64,000 bases of DNA from the NCBI RefSeq assembly GCF_947503385.1, contig NZ_CANNDO010000001.1, forward strand, positions 310,001 through 374,000, written 5' to 3'. This DNA comes from an uncultured Tateyamaria sp. (GTDB lineage: Bacteria > Pseudomonadota > Alphaproteobacteria > Rhodobacterales > Rhodobacteraceae). Both the position numbers and the translations under genes were made by a program. The notes under the pieces were generated by a model. That model was not told where the DNA came from, made no database searches, and saw only the letters and a list, made by a program, of their open reading frames with translations. Position 1 is the first letter of the stretch. Each line of letters opens with the position of its first letter. Positions 43,739 to 53,278 of the stretch are shown here, in pieces.

Positions 43739-45235
43739 TCAGCGGTTCAGGTAAGCGTCCAGCGTTGCGCGCGTCCCATGGGTCCAAAGGTGATTTAACC
43801 AGTCGGCAAACGCGTCCGCAAACACCGGCTCATCTACAAGGGTCCCGTAGAATTGTGATTGCGCCAACCATGCAGCGGGGTCCGCCTTGGCGGCGTGCGC
43901 GGCGGCAACCAAATCGCCCCAATGCGGGTCATTTGGTTCAATCTGCGACCCATCCTCGCGCGTGCCCGCACACATACGCGCCCACAGCGCCTCGACCAAC
44001 GCAAGGCCCAATACCGGCGCACTGGCCGCCAGCGCATCGCGCAGGATCGGCAGGACAAAGCCGGTGTGCCGGGAAGAGCCGTCAAAGGCGACGCGGCGCG
44101 TCGTGTCATGAATTCTGGGGTTGGAAAACCGGCGCGTGATCAGGTCGAGATAGGCGACAGGCGTGATGCCGGGCACGGCGTCCACATAGGGCGCAATTTC
44201 GTCGGCCTCGACCTTGGCAAAGAAGGCGGCGATGTCATCATCGCTCATGCAAGCAGCGATGGTCGGTACAGATAACAGCTCGCCCGCGTTGGCCAGCACC
44301 TGATGGCCCGCGTTCAACATACGAATTTTCATCGCCTCATAGGCGTGCACGTCATTGGTCAATGTGGCGCCGACCTGATCCCAATTGGGGCGTCCGGCGC
44401 AAAAGTCATCTTCGATCACCCATTGGCGAAAATTCTCGTGCGTGACCGGGGCGGCATCGTCGATGCCAAGGCTCAGCGCCCGCGCTATCTCCTGTTCGCC
44501 GGTTGCCGGTACGATGCAATCGACCATGGAATTCGGAAAACTTGCGTGCCGCTCGATCCACTTTGCCAGATCGGGATCGATCATCTGTGCCAGCGACACC
44601 ACCGTCTGACGCAGGATCGCTCCGTTGCCCTGTAGGTTGTCACAGCTTTGCAACGTGAACGGCCCGTGACCTGCGATGCGCCGCGCCGCAAGTGCGGCAA
44701 TCATCGCGCCAAAGGCCGTGCGCGGCGCATCGGGATGCATCGCATCGTGCTGAATGTCCGGGTGGGCCGCATCAAAGCCGCCTGTGGCCGGATCAATGAA
44801 ATAGCCGCCTTCCGTCACCGTTAACGACACAATCCGGATGCGCGGATCGGTCATCGCAGCGATCAGAGGCCCATTTGTCTCGTCAATCGGCAAGTAGTCG
44901 ATCATCGGCCCGATGACCTCGACCGCAGTGCCCGCCGGATCAAGCTCGATCAACGTGGTCAGGCAGTCCTGTGCCAGCAGCTTGTCACGCATCGTGGCAT
45001 CATAGGCGCGGACACCCGCCCCGATGATGGCCCAGTCCTGGGCAACACCGGTTTGCATCAACCGGTGCAGATACCAAGCCTGATGCGCCCGGTGAAAATT
45101 GCCCAGCCCAATGTGGACAATGCCCGGACGCAACCCGGCACGGTCATAGGTCGGGCGTGTCACGGTTTTTGGCAGTCGGTGCAGATTGGCATCCGACAGC
45201 GTCACAGGTGCGGGGGTTTGGGCCAGATCGTCCAT
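43739..45235 (-). CDS. mtlK: Polyol dehydrogenase (mannitol 2-dehydrogenase)
   Basis: 498-residue long-chain NAD-dependent polyol dehydrogenase that oxidises D-mannitol (also D-arabitol, D-sorbitol) to the ketose. The N-terminal Rossmann domain has VHIGLGNFHRAHQAW and the polyol-binding block is KIRMLNAGHQVLANAGEL (Lys-Asn-His). It is the last gene of the smo/mtl operon and its start overlaps the smoS stop by one base (TGATG). Same order as the Rhodobacter sphaeroides smo-mtlK locus. Confidence 0.93.
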   Translation of the reverse strand: MDDLAQTPAPVTLSDANLHRLPKTVTRPTYDRAGLRPGIVHIGLGNFHRAHQAWYLHRLMQTGVAQDWAIIGAGVRAYDATMRDKLLAQDCLTTLIELDPAGTAVEVIGPMIDYLPIDETNGPLIAAMTDPRIRIVSLTVTEGGYFIDPATGGFDAAHPDIQHDAMHPDAPRTAFGAMIAALAARRIAGHGPFTLQSCDNLQGNGAILRQTVVSLAQMIDPDLAKWIERHASFPNSMVDCIVPATGEQEIARALSLGIDDAAPVTHENFRQWVIEDDFCAGRPNWDQVGATLTNDVHAYEAMKIRMLNAGHQVLANAGELLSVPTIAACMSDDDIAAFFAKVEADEIAPYVDAVPGITPVAYLDLITRRFSNPRIHDTTRRVAFDGSSRHTGFVLPILRDALAASAPVLGLALVEALWARMCAGTREDGSQIEPNDPHWGDLVAAAHAAKADPAAWLAQSQFYGTLVDEPVFADAFADWLNHLWTHGTRATLDAYLNR

Positions 45236-46002
45236 CAGCTCATCCAGTTGCCGCCGTCGACATTATAAGTTTGCGCGACGATATACTCTGCCTCGTCCGA
45301 AGCGAGGAACACCGCCATGCCGGTCAGATCTTCGGCACGGCCCATGCGGCCATAGGGCACCGCCGCCCCGACCTCACGCTTTTTCTGGCCCGGTGCCTTG
45401 CCCTCATGCTTGGCAAAGAACGCATCAACGCCATCCCAATGTTCCCCGTCCACCACGCCGGGCGCGATGGCGTTCACGTTGATGCCGTGCTTGATCAGGT
45501 TCTGTCCCGCCGACTGGGTGAGGCTGATGATCGCCGCCTTGGACGCGCAATAAACCGCGACAAGCGGCTCACCCCGACGCCCCGCCTGCGAGGCCATGTT
45601 GATGATCCGCCCTTTGATGCCACGGTCGATCATATGCCGCGCCACTGCCTGCAATGTGAACAGCGCGCCCGAAACGTTGATGTCAAACACACGGTCGTAG
45701 TCCTCGCGCGTGATCTCGACGATGGGCGCGGCGTTAAAAATGGCAGCGTTGTTGATCAGGATGTCGATCTGACCGACATGGCCAATGGCCTCGGCCACGC
45801 CAGCGTCGATGCTGGCCTGATCCGTCACGTCCATGCGCACGGCAAAAGCGCCGATATCCGCTGCCGTTTCCGTTGCCCGGTCCATGTCGATATCGGCAAT
45901 AACCACCTGCGCCCCTTCGCGCAGATACGCCTCGGCAAAGGCGCGCCCGATACCGCGGGCGGCCCCTGTGATCAGCGCCGATTTGCCTGCCAGTCGCGTC
46001 AT
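45235..46002 (-). CDS. smoS: Sorbitol dehydrogenase (short-chain dehydrogenase, L-iditol 2-dehydrogenase)
   Basis: 255 residues. Cofactor loop TGAARGIG (12-19), NNAA motif, and catalytic residues N109, S138, Y151 and K155 (YCASK). It oxidises D-sorbitol to D-fructose with NAD in the cytoplasm after uptake by the adjacent ABC transporter. Its ATG overlaps the smoK stop by 4 bases and its stop overlaps mtlK. Length and context match SmoS of Rhodobacter. Confidence 0.93.
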   Translation of the reverse strand: MTRLAGKSALITGAARGIGRAFAEAYLREGAQVVIADIDMDRATETAADIGAFAVRMDVTDQASIDAGVAEAIGHVGQIDILINNAAIFNAAPIVEITREDYDRVFDINVSGALFTLQAVARHMIDRGIKGRIINMASQAGRRGEPLVAVYCASKAAIISLTQSAGQNLIKHGINVNAIAPGVVDGEHWDGVDAFFAKHEGKAPGQKKREVGAAVPYGRMGRAEDLTGMAVFLASDEAEYIVAQTYNVDGGNWMS

Positions 46003-47003
46003 TCGATCCGCAAACCCTTGTCATCAAACTTGTGCAAAAGTGCGAGGTTCGGCGTCAGGTACACGGTGTCGCCGTGCGACACGCTGAACTCACCCGCGGC
46101 ACGGACCGTCATCGGGTCACAGCCGGGGACGCCATGGATGTGAACGAACGTATCGGACCCCAGATGTTCCGCCACACCAACGGTGCCCTGCCACAGACCC
46201 TCGGTTGTCGAAATCTCCACATGTTCGGGGCGGATACCGATTGTATGCGCGCCCTGCTTTTCCGCCTCGACCCCTTCGATCAAGTTCATCTTGGGGCTAC
46301 CGATGAAACCAGCCACAAACTTGTTTTGCGGACGGTGATAAAGGTCAAGCGGGCTGCCCACCTGTTCGATCACTCCGGCCTGCAACACGACGATCTTGTC
46401 TGCCATTGTCATCGCTTCGACCTGATCATGCGTCACGTAGATCATGGTGGTCTGCATACGCTTGTGCATCTCGGTGATTTCGAGCCGCATACCCACACGC
46501 AGCGCGGCGTCGAGGTTCGACAGCGGCTCGTCAAACAGGAACGCGGAGGGGTCGCGTACGATCGCGCGCCCAATGGCGACCCGCTGACGCTGGCCACCTG
46601 ACAACTGGCCCGGTTTGCGGTCCAGATAGTCGGTCAGATTCAGCGATTCCGCAGCGGCCTTGATCTTGGCTTCCTGCTCTTGCTCGCTCATGCCTGCCAT
46701 GCGCATCGGAAAGGCGATATTCTTGCGCACCGTCATATGCGGATAAAGCGCATAGGTCTGGAACACCATCGACAGACCACGCTTGGAGGGCGACACTTGC
46801 GTCACGTCTTCGTCGTCGATCAGCACCTTGCCGGATGTCGTGTCCTCAAGCCCCGCGATCAGGCGCAACAGGGTTGACTTGCCGCAACCCGAGGGGCCAA
46901 CGAACACGGCAAATTCGCCGTCCTCAATCTTCAGGTCCAAAGGCGGGATCACTTGGGTCTCGCCAAAGCTCTTGGTCACTTTATCAAGTACGATTTGTCC
47001 CAT
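45999..47003 (-). CDS. smoK: Sugar-alcohol ABC transporter ATP-binding protein
   Basis: 334-residue UgpC/MalK-type ATPase. Walker [10 protein letters not shown] (36-44), Q-loop [10 protein letters not shown], signature LSGGQ (134-138), Walker B FLFDEP (155-160), and a C-terminal OB-type regulatory domain (from about 240). It energises uptake of sorbitol/mannitol through SmoF and SmoG at the inner membrane. It lies 9 bases after smoG and overlaps smoS. Confidence 0.93.
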   Translation of the reverse strand: MGQIVLDKVTKSFGETQVIPPLDLKIEDGEFAVFVGPSGCGKSTLLRLIAGLEDTTSGKVLIDDEDVTQVSPSKRGLSMVFQTYALYPHMTVRKNIAFPMRMAGMSEQEQEAKIKAAAESLNLTDYLDRKPGQLSGGQRQRVAIGRAIVRDPSAFLFDEPLSNLDAALRVGMRLEITEMHKRMQTTMIYVTHDQVEAMTMADKIVVLQAGVIEQVGSPLDLYHRPQNKFVAGFIGSPKMNLIEGVEAEKQGAHTIGIRPEHVEISTTEGLWQGTVGVAEHLGSDTFVHIHGVPGCDPMTVRAAGEFSVSHGDTVYLTPNLALLHKFDDKGLRIE

Positions 47004-47012
47004 GATGTTTCC

Positions 47013-47846
47013 TTACTTCACGGCGCCGAAGGTGAGACCTTGGACCAGTTGTTTCTGACAGAACCAGCCCAGCACAACGATGGGGCCAACGGCGGCGGCG
47101 GACACGGCAGACAGGCGGCCAAAGAACAGGCCCTCTGGTGCGCGGTTGCCTTCGATGAGTTTCGAAAGGGTGGCGGCCTCGGTGGTGGTCAACCGGACGG
47201 TCCAGTACGCCTCGTTCCAGCAAAAGATAAAGCAGAGCAGCGCGGTCGAGGCGATGCCACCCCACGCCAGCGGGATCAGGATTTCCTTGATCTCGCCCCA
47301 CGTGTTCACACCGTCCATCTGGCCGGCTTCGATGATCTCTTTGGGGATCTCCTTGAAGTAGGTGAACAGCATCCAGATCACGATGGGCAGATTGATCAGC
47401 ATCAGCACGACAATGACCATGAAATGCGTATCAAAAAGCCCGATGCTCTTGGTGATGAACGTCATCGGATAGAGCACAGCCGCCGCTGGCAGCATCTTGG
47501 TCGACAGCATCCACATCAGCACGTCCTTGGTGGCGCGCGACGGGTTGAACGCCATGGCATAGGCGCAGGGGATACCCACGGCCAGCGCAAAGACGGTGGC
47601 AAATACGGAGGTGATGACCGAATTGGTGGCAAAGCGCCAATAGTCATAGTTCTCGGTCATGTTGAGGTAGTTATCGAGCGTCGGTGTAAAGAACAGCAGG
47701 TGTTCAGGCTTCACCGCATCCGCGTCCGTCTTGAAGCTGGTGAAGACCAGCCAGAAGATCGGAAAGAAGAAGATCAGCGCCACGACCCAGGCAAGGACAG
47801 GCCGCCCGTACGTGCCGAATCTGGTTTGGTTTGCAACGATGGCCAT
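47013..47846 (-). CDS. smoG: Sugar-alcohol ABC transporter permease (MalG type)
   Basis: 277 residues with six hydrophobic segments. The cytoplasmic EAA loop that docks to the ATPase reads EAGQMDGVNTWGEIKEILIP. GGAG precedes the ATG at 47846, and the smoF stop is only 4 bases upstream. Partner of SmoF in the sorbitol/mannitol importer. Confidence 0.93.
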   Translation of the reverse strand: MAIVANQTRFGTYGRPVLAWVVALIFFFPIFWLVFTSFKTDADAVKPEHLLFFTPTLDNYLNMTENYDYWRFATNSVITSVFATVFALAVGIPCAYAMAFNPSRATKDVLMWMLSTKMLPAAAVLYPMTFITKSIGLFDTHFMVIVVLMLINLPIVIWMLFTYFKEIPKEIIEAGQMDGVNTWGEIKEILIPLAWGGIASTALLCFIFCWNEAYWTVRLTTTEAATLSKLIEGNRAPEGLFFGRLSAVSAAAVGPIVVLGWFCQKQLVQGLTFGAVK

Positions 47847-47850
47847 GGGT

Positions 47851-48789
47851 CTACTCCATCAATGTCTTGCCGATCATCCGCAGCAGGAAGATGGCAACGA
47901 TGTTGGCAAGGATGACAGCAAAGATGCCCGTGGCGCTGGCGGCACCGATATTGTTGTTGGCAAATTCACCGATCAGATACGGCAGGTTCTTGTTCCCGTT
48001 CCCGCGGCTCACGATCTCGATCTCCGCGTAGAGCGACAGATGGAAAATGGCCTGGATCATCACCACGATGGCGATGGGTCGGCCCAGATGCGGGAGCGTC
48101 AGAAACCTGAATTGCGACCACGCCCCGGCACCATCCAGAATGGCCGCCTCTTTCTGCTGCTGATCCTCGGATTGCAGCGACGTCATAAAGATCAGCACCG
48201 CAAACGGCGTCCATTGCCATGTCACCATGATGATGACCGCATAGGCCGAAGTTTGCGTGGCGCGGAAGGAAATGGGTTCAAATTCGGGCCAGAGCGAGAA
48301 GAACGCGCCCAGCACAGGCGTACTGCGCAGCCCCGCAATCATGTCGTTGATCCCGTTCACCGCAAGACCCTGCAAGCCCAGCACCGGATCAAGGATCATA
48401 TTGATCCAAAGGACGGCATTCACCGCTGGCATCACAAAGAAGGGTGAAATCAGCAGCACCCGGACGATGCCCTGTCCCGGAAAGGATTTGTTGATCAGAA
48501 CTGCGATCAACACGCCGAAAATCACGGTGCAGAACAGGATACTGCCAACGATGAGCAGACTGTTCTGAATGGCAAAAAGGAAATCCTTGGAGTTCAGAAC
48601 AAATTCGTAATTGCCAAAACCCCGCCAGTTGCTGAAAGACGGTGTCGTCCACTCGGGCCTGCGCAGGTTGTTCAAAACATAGCGGATGAACGAAAAGTAA
48701 AGCGTGAGGCTCAGCGGGACCAGCATCCAGATCAGCAGCAAAATGACGGCTGGTGTCTGAAGCAGACGTGGGAGCGATCTGTTGGACAT
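47851..48789 (-). CDS. smoF: Sugar-alcohol ABC transporter permease (MalF type)
   Basis: 312 residues from the ATG at 48789, which has AGGAGAG directly upstream; the frame opens further to 48810 but without a ribosome site. Six or so membrane segments; the EAA loop reads KEAAILDGAGAWSQFRFLTLP. Together with SmoG it forms the membrane channel of the importer. It follows smoE after a 163-base gap that holds a strong hairpin. Confidence 0.92.
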   Translation of the reverse strand: MSNRSLPRLLQTPAVILLLIWMLVPLSLTLYFSFIRYVLNNLRRPEWTTPSFSNWRGFGNYEFVLNSKDFLFAIQNSLLIVGSILFCTVIFGVLIAVLINKSFPGQGIVRVLLISPFFVMPAVNAVLWINMILDPVLGLQGLAVNGINDMIAGLRSTPVLGAFFSLWPEFEPISFRATQTSAYAVIIMVTWQWTPFAVLIFMTSLQSEDQQQKEAAILDGAGAWSQFRFLTLPHLGRPIAIVVMIQAIFHLSLYAEIEIVSRGNGNKNLPYLIGEFANNNIGAASATGIFAVILANIVAIFLLRMIGKTLME

Positions 48790-48909
48790 GACTCTCCTGC
48801 CTTGGCGCACCTATTTGCGCGCCACGTGCGGTGGTTTCAAAAAGTCTTGTGGTTTCAGTGTCGGGATTTTGGCCCGCTCGGGCAAGGCATCCGATCATCC
48901 GGTGGGGGT

Positions 48910-48934
48910 GAAGGCCCGGATATACCGGGCCTTC
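48910..48934 (-). other. Intercistronic hairpin between smoE and smoF
   Basis: A perfect 10-base stem GAAGGCCCGG (48910-48919) / CCGGGCCTTC (48925-48934) around ATATA with no following U-run on the minus strand. Hairpins in this position commonly stabilise the binding-protein mRNA against 3' decay and lower permease expression. Confidence 0.6.
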
Positions 48935-48952
48935 GGATCGTGACGTGCCGGC

Positions 48953-50245
48953 TTAGTAGTAGCCCGCTTCGCGCATGACGGAGTCTGCGACTTCCTGTGC
49001 CGCGGCCAGTGCGTCTTCGACGGACTTGGCACCGGACAGAGCGGCCGACATTTCCTGACCAAACGCACTACCGATTTCCGGGAATTCCGGGATCGCAACG
49101 AACTGGACGCCAACGTAGGGCTTCAGCTCGGTTGCGCCGGGTGCGGCGGAGTCGATCGCTGCCATCTCGGCTTCGGCGAACTTGGCCACAGCCTGGAACT
49201 CAGGGATCTCGTAGGTCGACGCACGCTGACCTGTCGGGACTTTGTCCCAGCCAAAGTCGGGGTGGTTGCCCACGGCCTTCACGTACTCTTTGGACGTGGC
49301 CCACTCGATGAACGCTTTGGCTTCCTCGGCGTTTTCTGTGCCGGACGGAATTGCCATCGCCCATGCCCACAGCCAGTTCGCGCCGACAGGGTTACCTGCG
49401 TTGGGCGACTGCGCATATGCAACGTTCGGGTTCTCAAGGAACGAAGCCGCGATTGTGGCGTCGATCCACAGGCCGCACTTGTCTTCGTTGTACAGAGCGA
49501 GGATCTCGTTGAACGAGTTGCCTTCCGAACCGGGAGGGCCGTAGTTGCTCAGCAGGTCAACATAGAAGCTGACAGCCGCGTTCCACTCGGGCGAGTCGAG
49601 CTGCGGTTTATAATCCGCGTCGAACCAGCGCGCCCCAAAGGAGTTCGCAACGGTTGTGATGAATGCCGCATTGTCGCCCCAGCCCGGCTTGCCGCGCAGG
49701 CAGGCACCGTAGACGCCGTTGTCGGGGTCGTGCATCGCAGCCGCGGCCGCTTTGACGTTTTCCCAGCTGTCATTGTCGGCAATGGTGACGCCAGCCGCAT
49801 CGGCCAGGTCTTTGCGATACATCACCATCGAGCTTTCGCCATAGAACGGTGCGGCATAAAGCTGGCCATCATAGCTCAGACCTTCGCGCATGGCGGGCAG
49901 GATGTCGTCAACGTCATAATCGTCGCTGAAATTCAGCGGCTCGATCCAACCGGCCTGACCCCAGATGGGGGCTTCTTGCATACCGATGTTGATGATGTCG
50001 TACTGGCCACCGCCTGTCGCGGTGTCGGACGTGACCTGCTCGCGCAGCACGCCTTCTTCGAGCGAGACCCAGTTCAGCTGCACACCGGTTTCTTCGGTGT
50101 ACGCTTCTGCGACTTTCTGCATGTTGATCATGTGGCCGTTGTTCACGATCGCAATCGTGAGCGATTCGGCATGGCCGTCGGCGAGTGCTGCGCTCGTGCT
50201 GAGCGCAAGCAGGCTGACCGCACCAAGTGCGTTCCTGAAATACAT
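48953..50245 (-). CDS. smoE: Sugar-alcohol ABC transporter substrate-binding protein
   Basis: 430 residues with a Sec signal peptide (cleavage after ALA near residue 22) and the body of a type I extracellular solute-binding protein. It captures sorbitol or mannitol in the periplasm and delivers it to SmoFG. First gene of the operon after the regulator, with GGGAGGATC before the ATG. A promoter and a candidate regulator site lie just upstream. Confidence 0.93.
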   Translation of the reverse strand: MYFRNALGAVSLLALSTSAALADGHAESLTIAIVNNGHMINMQKVAEAYTEETGVQLNWVSLEEGVLREQVTSDTATGGGQYDIINIGMQEAPIWGQAGWIEPLNFSDDYDVDDILPAMREGLSYDGQLYAAPFYGESSMVMYRKDLADAAGVTIADNDSWENVKAAAAAMHDPDNGVYGACLRGKPGWGDNAAFITTVANSFGARWFDADYKPQLDSPEWNAAVSFYVDLLSNYGPPGSEGNSFNEILALYNEDKCGLWIDATIAASFLENPNVAYAQSPNAGNPVGANWLWAWAMAIPSGTENAEEAKAFIEWATSKEYVKAVGNHPDFGWDKVPTGQRASTYEIPEFQAVAKFAEAEMAAIDSAAPGATELKPYVGVQFVAIPEFPEIGSAFGQEMSAALSGAKSVEDALAAAQEVADSVMREAGYY

Positions 50246-50279
50246 CCGATCCTCCCTAAACTTGGATGTTACACCGTGA

Positions 50280-50308
50280 CGTTAGGTGCAATCTTGTCGC
50301 GGTGTCAA
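50280..50308 (-). promoter_or_regulatory. Candidate smoE promoter
   Basis: On the minus strand TTGACA (50308-50303), a 17-base spacer and CTAACG (50285-50280), 34 bases before the smoE start. Confidence 0.45.
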
Positions 50309-50315
50309 ATAAAAA

Positions 50316-50329
50316 TTTACGCGCGATAA
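50316..50329. promoter_or_regulatory. Candidate operator of the LacI-type regulator (smoE site)
   Basis: TTTACGCGCGATAA fits the dyad TTnnCGCGCGnnAA, centred on CG as LacI-family operators are. It lies 7 bases upstream of the -35 hexamer. The same pattern occurs upstream of the regulator gene at 51407-51420. Confidence 0.45.
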
Positions 50330-50335
50330 CTTTTA

Positions 50336-51367
50336 CTACGCCGAAGCCCGCAGGATCAGCCGTGCGGGAAACAGTGTTTCCGCCCGCGTGCCGGGCCTCT
50401 TACCGTTCTCGATTAGCTCGAAAAGGCTGTCCACGCTGTGCTCTGACACACGGTCATAGTCATGTGCCGCCGTCGTCAGCGCCGGGCAGGTGAACTTGGA
50501 AAACGGGTGGTCGTCATTGGATGCGACCCGCAACACGCAGTCAGCATCGCGCCCGACTTTGACACCGCGTTCGTAGCAAGCGGACAGGAATCCGATGGCC
50601 AGCCGGTCATTGCTGCACAGGATCGCGTCGGTTGGGTGATTCTTGTCTTCGAGGACCTTATGTGCCCCGCGCCGCCCGATCTCTTCGAAGGCCCAGCCTT
50701 CTCCGTCGACCTGAATCACATGCGGCTCGAATCCCAACCGCGTCATCATCTCGATATAGGCGGCGCGTCGTTTGTTGGCGTTCGGGTTGGCGGGGGTGCG
50801 CATCTCGAAAAAGCTGGGCGGCGCACCGGTGCGGGTCATGTATTCGACCGTCTGCGACACAAAGCTAAAGTTGTCGGAACCCACGAAAGCCTCGCCAATA
50901 CCGTCCAGATTGCTGTCAAACAGGACGGTGGGCACGTTCTTGCAGAATTTCTCGATCTCGGCTTTGTTGCTGGCCCGTCCCAGCGGCGCAAACAATACGC
51001 CTGCCGGTTTCAGCGACTGCAACGCATCCAGAATTTCGATCTCCAGTTCCGGATTGCCGTGGGACGAAAACAGGGTGGGCCGATAGCCGGAGTCGATACA
51101 CCGCTGTTCGATATTGCGCGCAATCTCGGCAAAAAACGGATCTGCAAGGTAGGGCACCACAATACCGATATTCTTGGTCAGCTTGCGGTTCTGGTTCATC
51201 GCAAAGATGTTCGGGCGGTAGTCGTATTTCTCAAGCGCCGCTTCGATCCGGGCGCGCGTGGACGCCCGCACACTGCCGGGATCGTTGAAATATTTGGAGA
51301 CGGTTGGCCGCGAGATACCACTCAGCGCGGCGAACTCCTCCATGTTCTTGACCTTAACGTCGCCCAT
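50336..51367 (-). CDS. LacI-family transcriptional regulator of the polyol operon
   Basis: 343 residues. The N-terminal helix-turn-helix (about 7-28, MEEFAALSGISRPTVSKYF) is followed by the hinge helix region (STRARIEAALEKYDYRPN) and a periplasmic-binding-like effector domain (about 65-343) beginning NIGIVVPYLADPFFAEIA. It probably represses or activates smoEFGKS-mtlK in response to a polyol. It lies directly upstream of smoE in the same orientation and divergent from the paa operon. Matching dyads occur near its own start and near smoE. Confidence 0.9.
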   Translation of the reverse strand: MGDVKVKNMEEFAALSGISRPTVSKYFNDPGSVRASTRARIEAALEKYDYRPNIFAMNQNRKLTKNIGIVVPYLADPFFAEIARNIEQRCIDSGYRPTLFSSHGNPELEIEILDALQSLKPAGVLFAPLGRASNKAEIEKFCKNVPTVLFDSNLDGIGEAFVGSDNFSFVSQTVEYMTRTGAPPSFFEMRTPANPNANKRRAAYIEMMTRLGFEPHVIQVDGEGWAFEEIGRRGAHKVLEDKNHPTDAILCSNDRLAIGFLSACYERGVKVGRDADCVLRVASNDDHPFSKFTCPALTTAAHDYDRVSEHSVDSLFELIENGKRPGTRAETLFPARLILRASA

Positions 51368-51406
51368 AGCGTGCAGGACCTCCCCTTTCCCAATTCTTAC
51401 CGTTTC

Positions 51407-51420
51407 TTACCGCGCGACAA
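51407..51420. promoter_or_regulatory. Candidate operator of the LacI-type regulator (autoregulatory site)
   Basis: TTACCGCGCGACAA fits TTnnCGCGCGnnAA, 40 bases upstream of the regulator's start. It overlaps a direct repeat TTCTTACCG (51394-51402 and 51404-51412). Confidence 0.42.
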
Positions 51421-51456
51421 AAATCAACGCCCCGCAGGAAAGAATTGATACGTGAT

Positions 51457-51496
51457 ATGTTACGATTTTCCGCCATATTTTCGGATTTCGTAACAT
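51457..51496. promoter_or_regulatory. Long dyad upstream of paaA, candidate PaaX-type operator
   Basis: ATGTTACG (51457-51464) faces CGTAACAT (51489-51496), with inner TCCG (51469-51472) and CGGA (51482-51485) in the same dyad. Its centre is 75 bases before the paaA start. paaX, the usual repressor of this pathway, ends the operon. Confidence 0.5.
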
Positions 51497-51550
51497 TTTA
51501 TTTGATCTGAGCACGCCGCGCGCGTATTTTCACGGCAGGAGGAGCGGCAC

Positions 51551-52528
51551 ATGTACGCACAAATGATCAAGTCCGAGGCAACGCAGGACGACCCCGAACA
51601 GCTTGCCGCGTTTCAGGCGCGCATCGACGCGGGCGACAAGATCGAGCCGAAGGACTGGATGCCCGAAGGCTATCGCAAGACGCTGATCCGCCAGATCGGC
51701 CAACATGCCCATTCCGAAATCGTGGGCCAACTGCCCGAAGGCAACTGGATCACCCGCGCGCCCAGCCTTGAACGCAAAGCGATCCTGCTGGCCAAAGTGC
51801 AGGACGAGGCCGGTCACGGACTCTATCTCTATTGCGCCGCCGAAACGCTGGGCGTCAGCCGGGATGAACTGACCGAGATGCTGCTTGATGGTCGGATGAA
51901 GTATTCGTCCATCTTTTCCTATCCCACGTTGACATGGGCCGACATGGGTGCCGTTGGTTGGTTGGTCGATGGTGCGGCCATAATGAATCAAGTGCCGCTG
52001 CAACGAACGTCCTTTGGCCCTTATGCCCGCGCCATGGTGCGCATCTGCAAGGAAGAGTCGTTCCACCAGCGTCAGGGCTTCGACATCATGATGAAAATGG
52101 TAAACGGCACTGCGGCGCAAAAGCGTATGGCACAGGACGCGCTGAACCGGTTTTGGTACCCGTCGCTGATGATGTTCGGCCCCTCGGACAGCGACAGCGT
52201 GCATTCCGAACAGTCCATGTCGTGGAAGATCAAGATGAATTCCAACGACGAACTGCGCCAGAAATTCGTCGATCAGACCGTTCCGCAGGCCGCGTATCTT
52301 GACCTGACCGTCCCGGACCCGGACCTCAAATGGAACGAGGACAAGGGCGGATATGATTTCACCGGCCCCGACTGGTCCGAGTTCTTCGACGTTCTCAAGG
52401 GCAACGGCCCGTGTAGCACAGAGCGGATCGAGGCCCGGCAAAAAGCATGGGATGACGGCGCATGGGTCCGCGAGGCGCGTCTGGCACATGCTGCGAAAGG
52501 GCACAGTGCAAAGGTGGCCGCGGAATGA
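51551..52528 (+). CDS. paaA: Phenylacetyl-CoA epoxidase subunit A
   Basis: 325-residue catalytic subunit of the multicomponent monooxygenase that forms the 1,2-epoxide of phenylacetyl-CoA. The diiron-carboxylate ligand motifs are DEAGH (85-89) and EESFH (168-172). GGCAGGAGGAGC gives a strong ribosome site before the ATG. It opens the paa operon and overlaps the DUF3291 gene by 4 bases. Confidence 0.97.
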   Translation: MYAQMIKSEATQDDPEQLAAFQARIDAGDKIEPKDWMPEGYRKTLIRQIGQHAHSEIVGQLPEGNWITRAPSLERKAILLAKVQDEAGHGLYLYCAAETLGVSRDELTEMLLDGRMKYSSIFSYPTLTWADMGAVGWLVDGAAIMNQVPLQRTSFGPYARAMVRICKEESFHQRQGFDIMMKMVNGTAAQKRMAQDALNRFWYPSLMMFGPSDSDSVHSEQSMSWKIKMNSNDELRQKFVDQTVPQAAYLDLTVPDPDLKWNEDKGGYDFTGPDWSEFFDVLKGNGPCSTERIEARQKAWDDGAWVREARLAHAAKGHSAKVAAE

Positions 52529-52989
52529 AACTTGCCGAACTGAACGTAGGCTATGCCCGCTACGCCACCGATGATCCGCGCATGGCAGAGTTTATGGACA
52601 ACCTTGATCGTGTGAATGCCCTTGCCGAACGCAGCCCGGGATTTGTGTGGCGTATGAAATCCGACAGCGGCAACGCCACTGATATCTCCGTCCCCGGCGA
52701 TGCCGAGATGATTGCAAACCTGTCTGTCTGGGACGATGTGACCAGTCTTGGGCACTATGTGTTCAACACGGTCCACGCCCGGTTTTACGAGAAGGGACCG
52801 AATTGGTTCGACCCGATGAAGGTGCCGCATTTCGTTATGTGGCACGTGCCCGATAACCACATCCCGACCTTGACAGAAGCAATGGACCGCTTGCGCCATC
52901 TGCAATCGCACGGCTCATCGGACCACGCCTTTGGCTGGGAATATGTCGATATGTCCGAATGGCGCCGCTGCGCCATCGCAGCGGAGTAG
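52525..52989 (+). CDS. DUF3291 protein inserted between paaA and paaB
   Basis: 154 residues matching the DUF3291 pattern: a ferredoxin-like alpha/beta protein with [16 protein letters not shown] and a C-terminal region rich in aromatic and His residues ([10 protein letters not shown]). No catalytic residues can be assigned. It overlaps paaA by 4 bases (ATGA) and ends 4 bases before paaB, so it is made with the epoxidase. In the well-known enterobacterial order paaB follows paaA directly, so this is an added part. A monooxygenase-like or protective role is speculation. Confidence 0.82.
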   Translation: MKLAELNVGYARYATDDPRMAEFMDNLDRVNALAERSPGFVWRMKSDSGNATDISVPGDAEMIANLSVWDDVTSLGHYVFNTVHARFYEKGPNWFDPMKVPHFVMWHVPDNHIPTLTEAMDRLRHLQSHGSSDHAFGWEYVDMSEWRRCAIAAE

Positions 52990-52993
52990 ATTC

Positions 52994-53278
52994 ATGTCCA
53001 ATGAATGGCCCCTTTGGGAAGTGTTCATCCGTGGGCAGCACGGGCTGTCGCACCGCCATGTTGGGTCGCTGCACGCATCCGACGCCGAACACGCACTGCA
53101 AAACGCGCGCGACGTCTATACCCGCCGCAAGGAGGGCGTGAGCATCTGGGTGGTGCCTGCGGCGGACATCACCGCCTCAGCCCCCGAAGACAAAGGGTCG
53201 CTCTATGATCCGGCGGACGACAAGGTGTACCGCCACCCGACCTTTTTTGACATCCCTGACGATGTGGGGGCGATGTGA
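52994..53278 (+). CDS. paaB: Phenylacetyl-CoA epoxidase subunit B
   Basis: 94-residue small structural subunit that bridges the PaaA/PaaC heterodimers. Starts WPLWEVFIRGQHGLSHRHVG, the family signature. It is the usual length and overlaps paaC by 4 bases (GTGA). Confidence 0.96.
   Translation: MSNEWPLWEVFIRGQHGLSHRHVGSLHASDAEHALQNARDVYTRRKEGVSIWVVPAADITASAPEDKGSLYDPADDKVYRHPTFFDIPDDVGAM

Noticed and set aside
46953..47915. Plus-strand open frame of 320 codons
   Set aside because: Antisense to smoG and the ends of its neighbours; composition is charged and repetitive with no family features.
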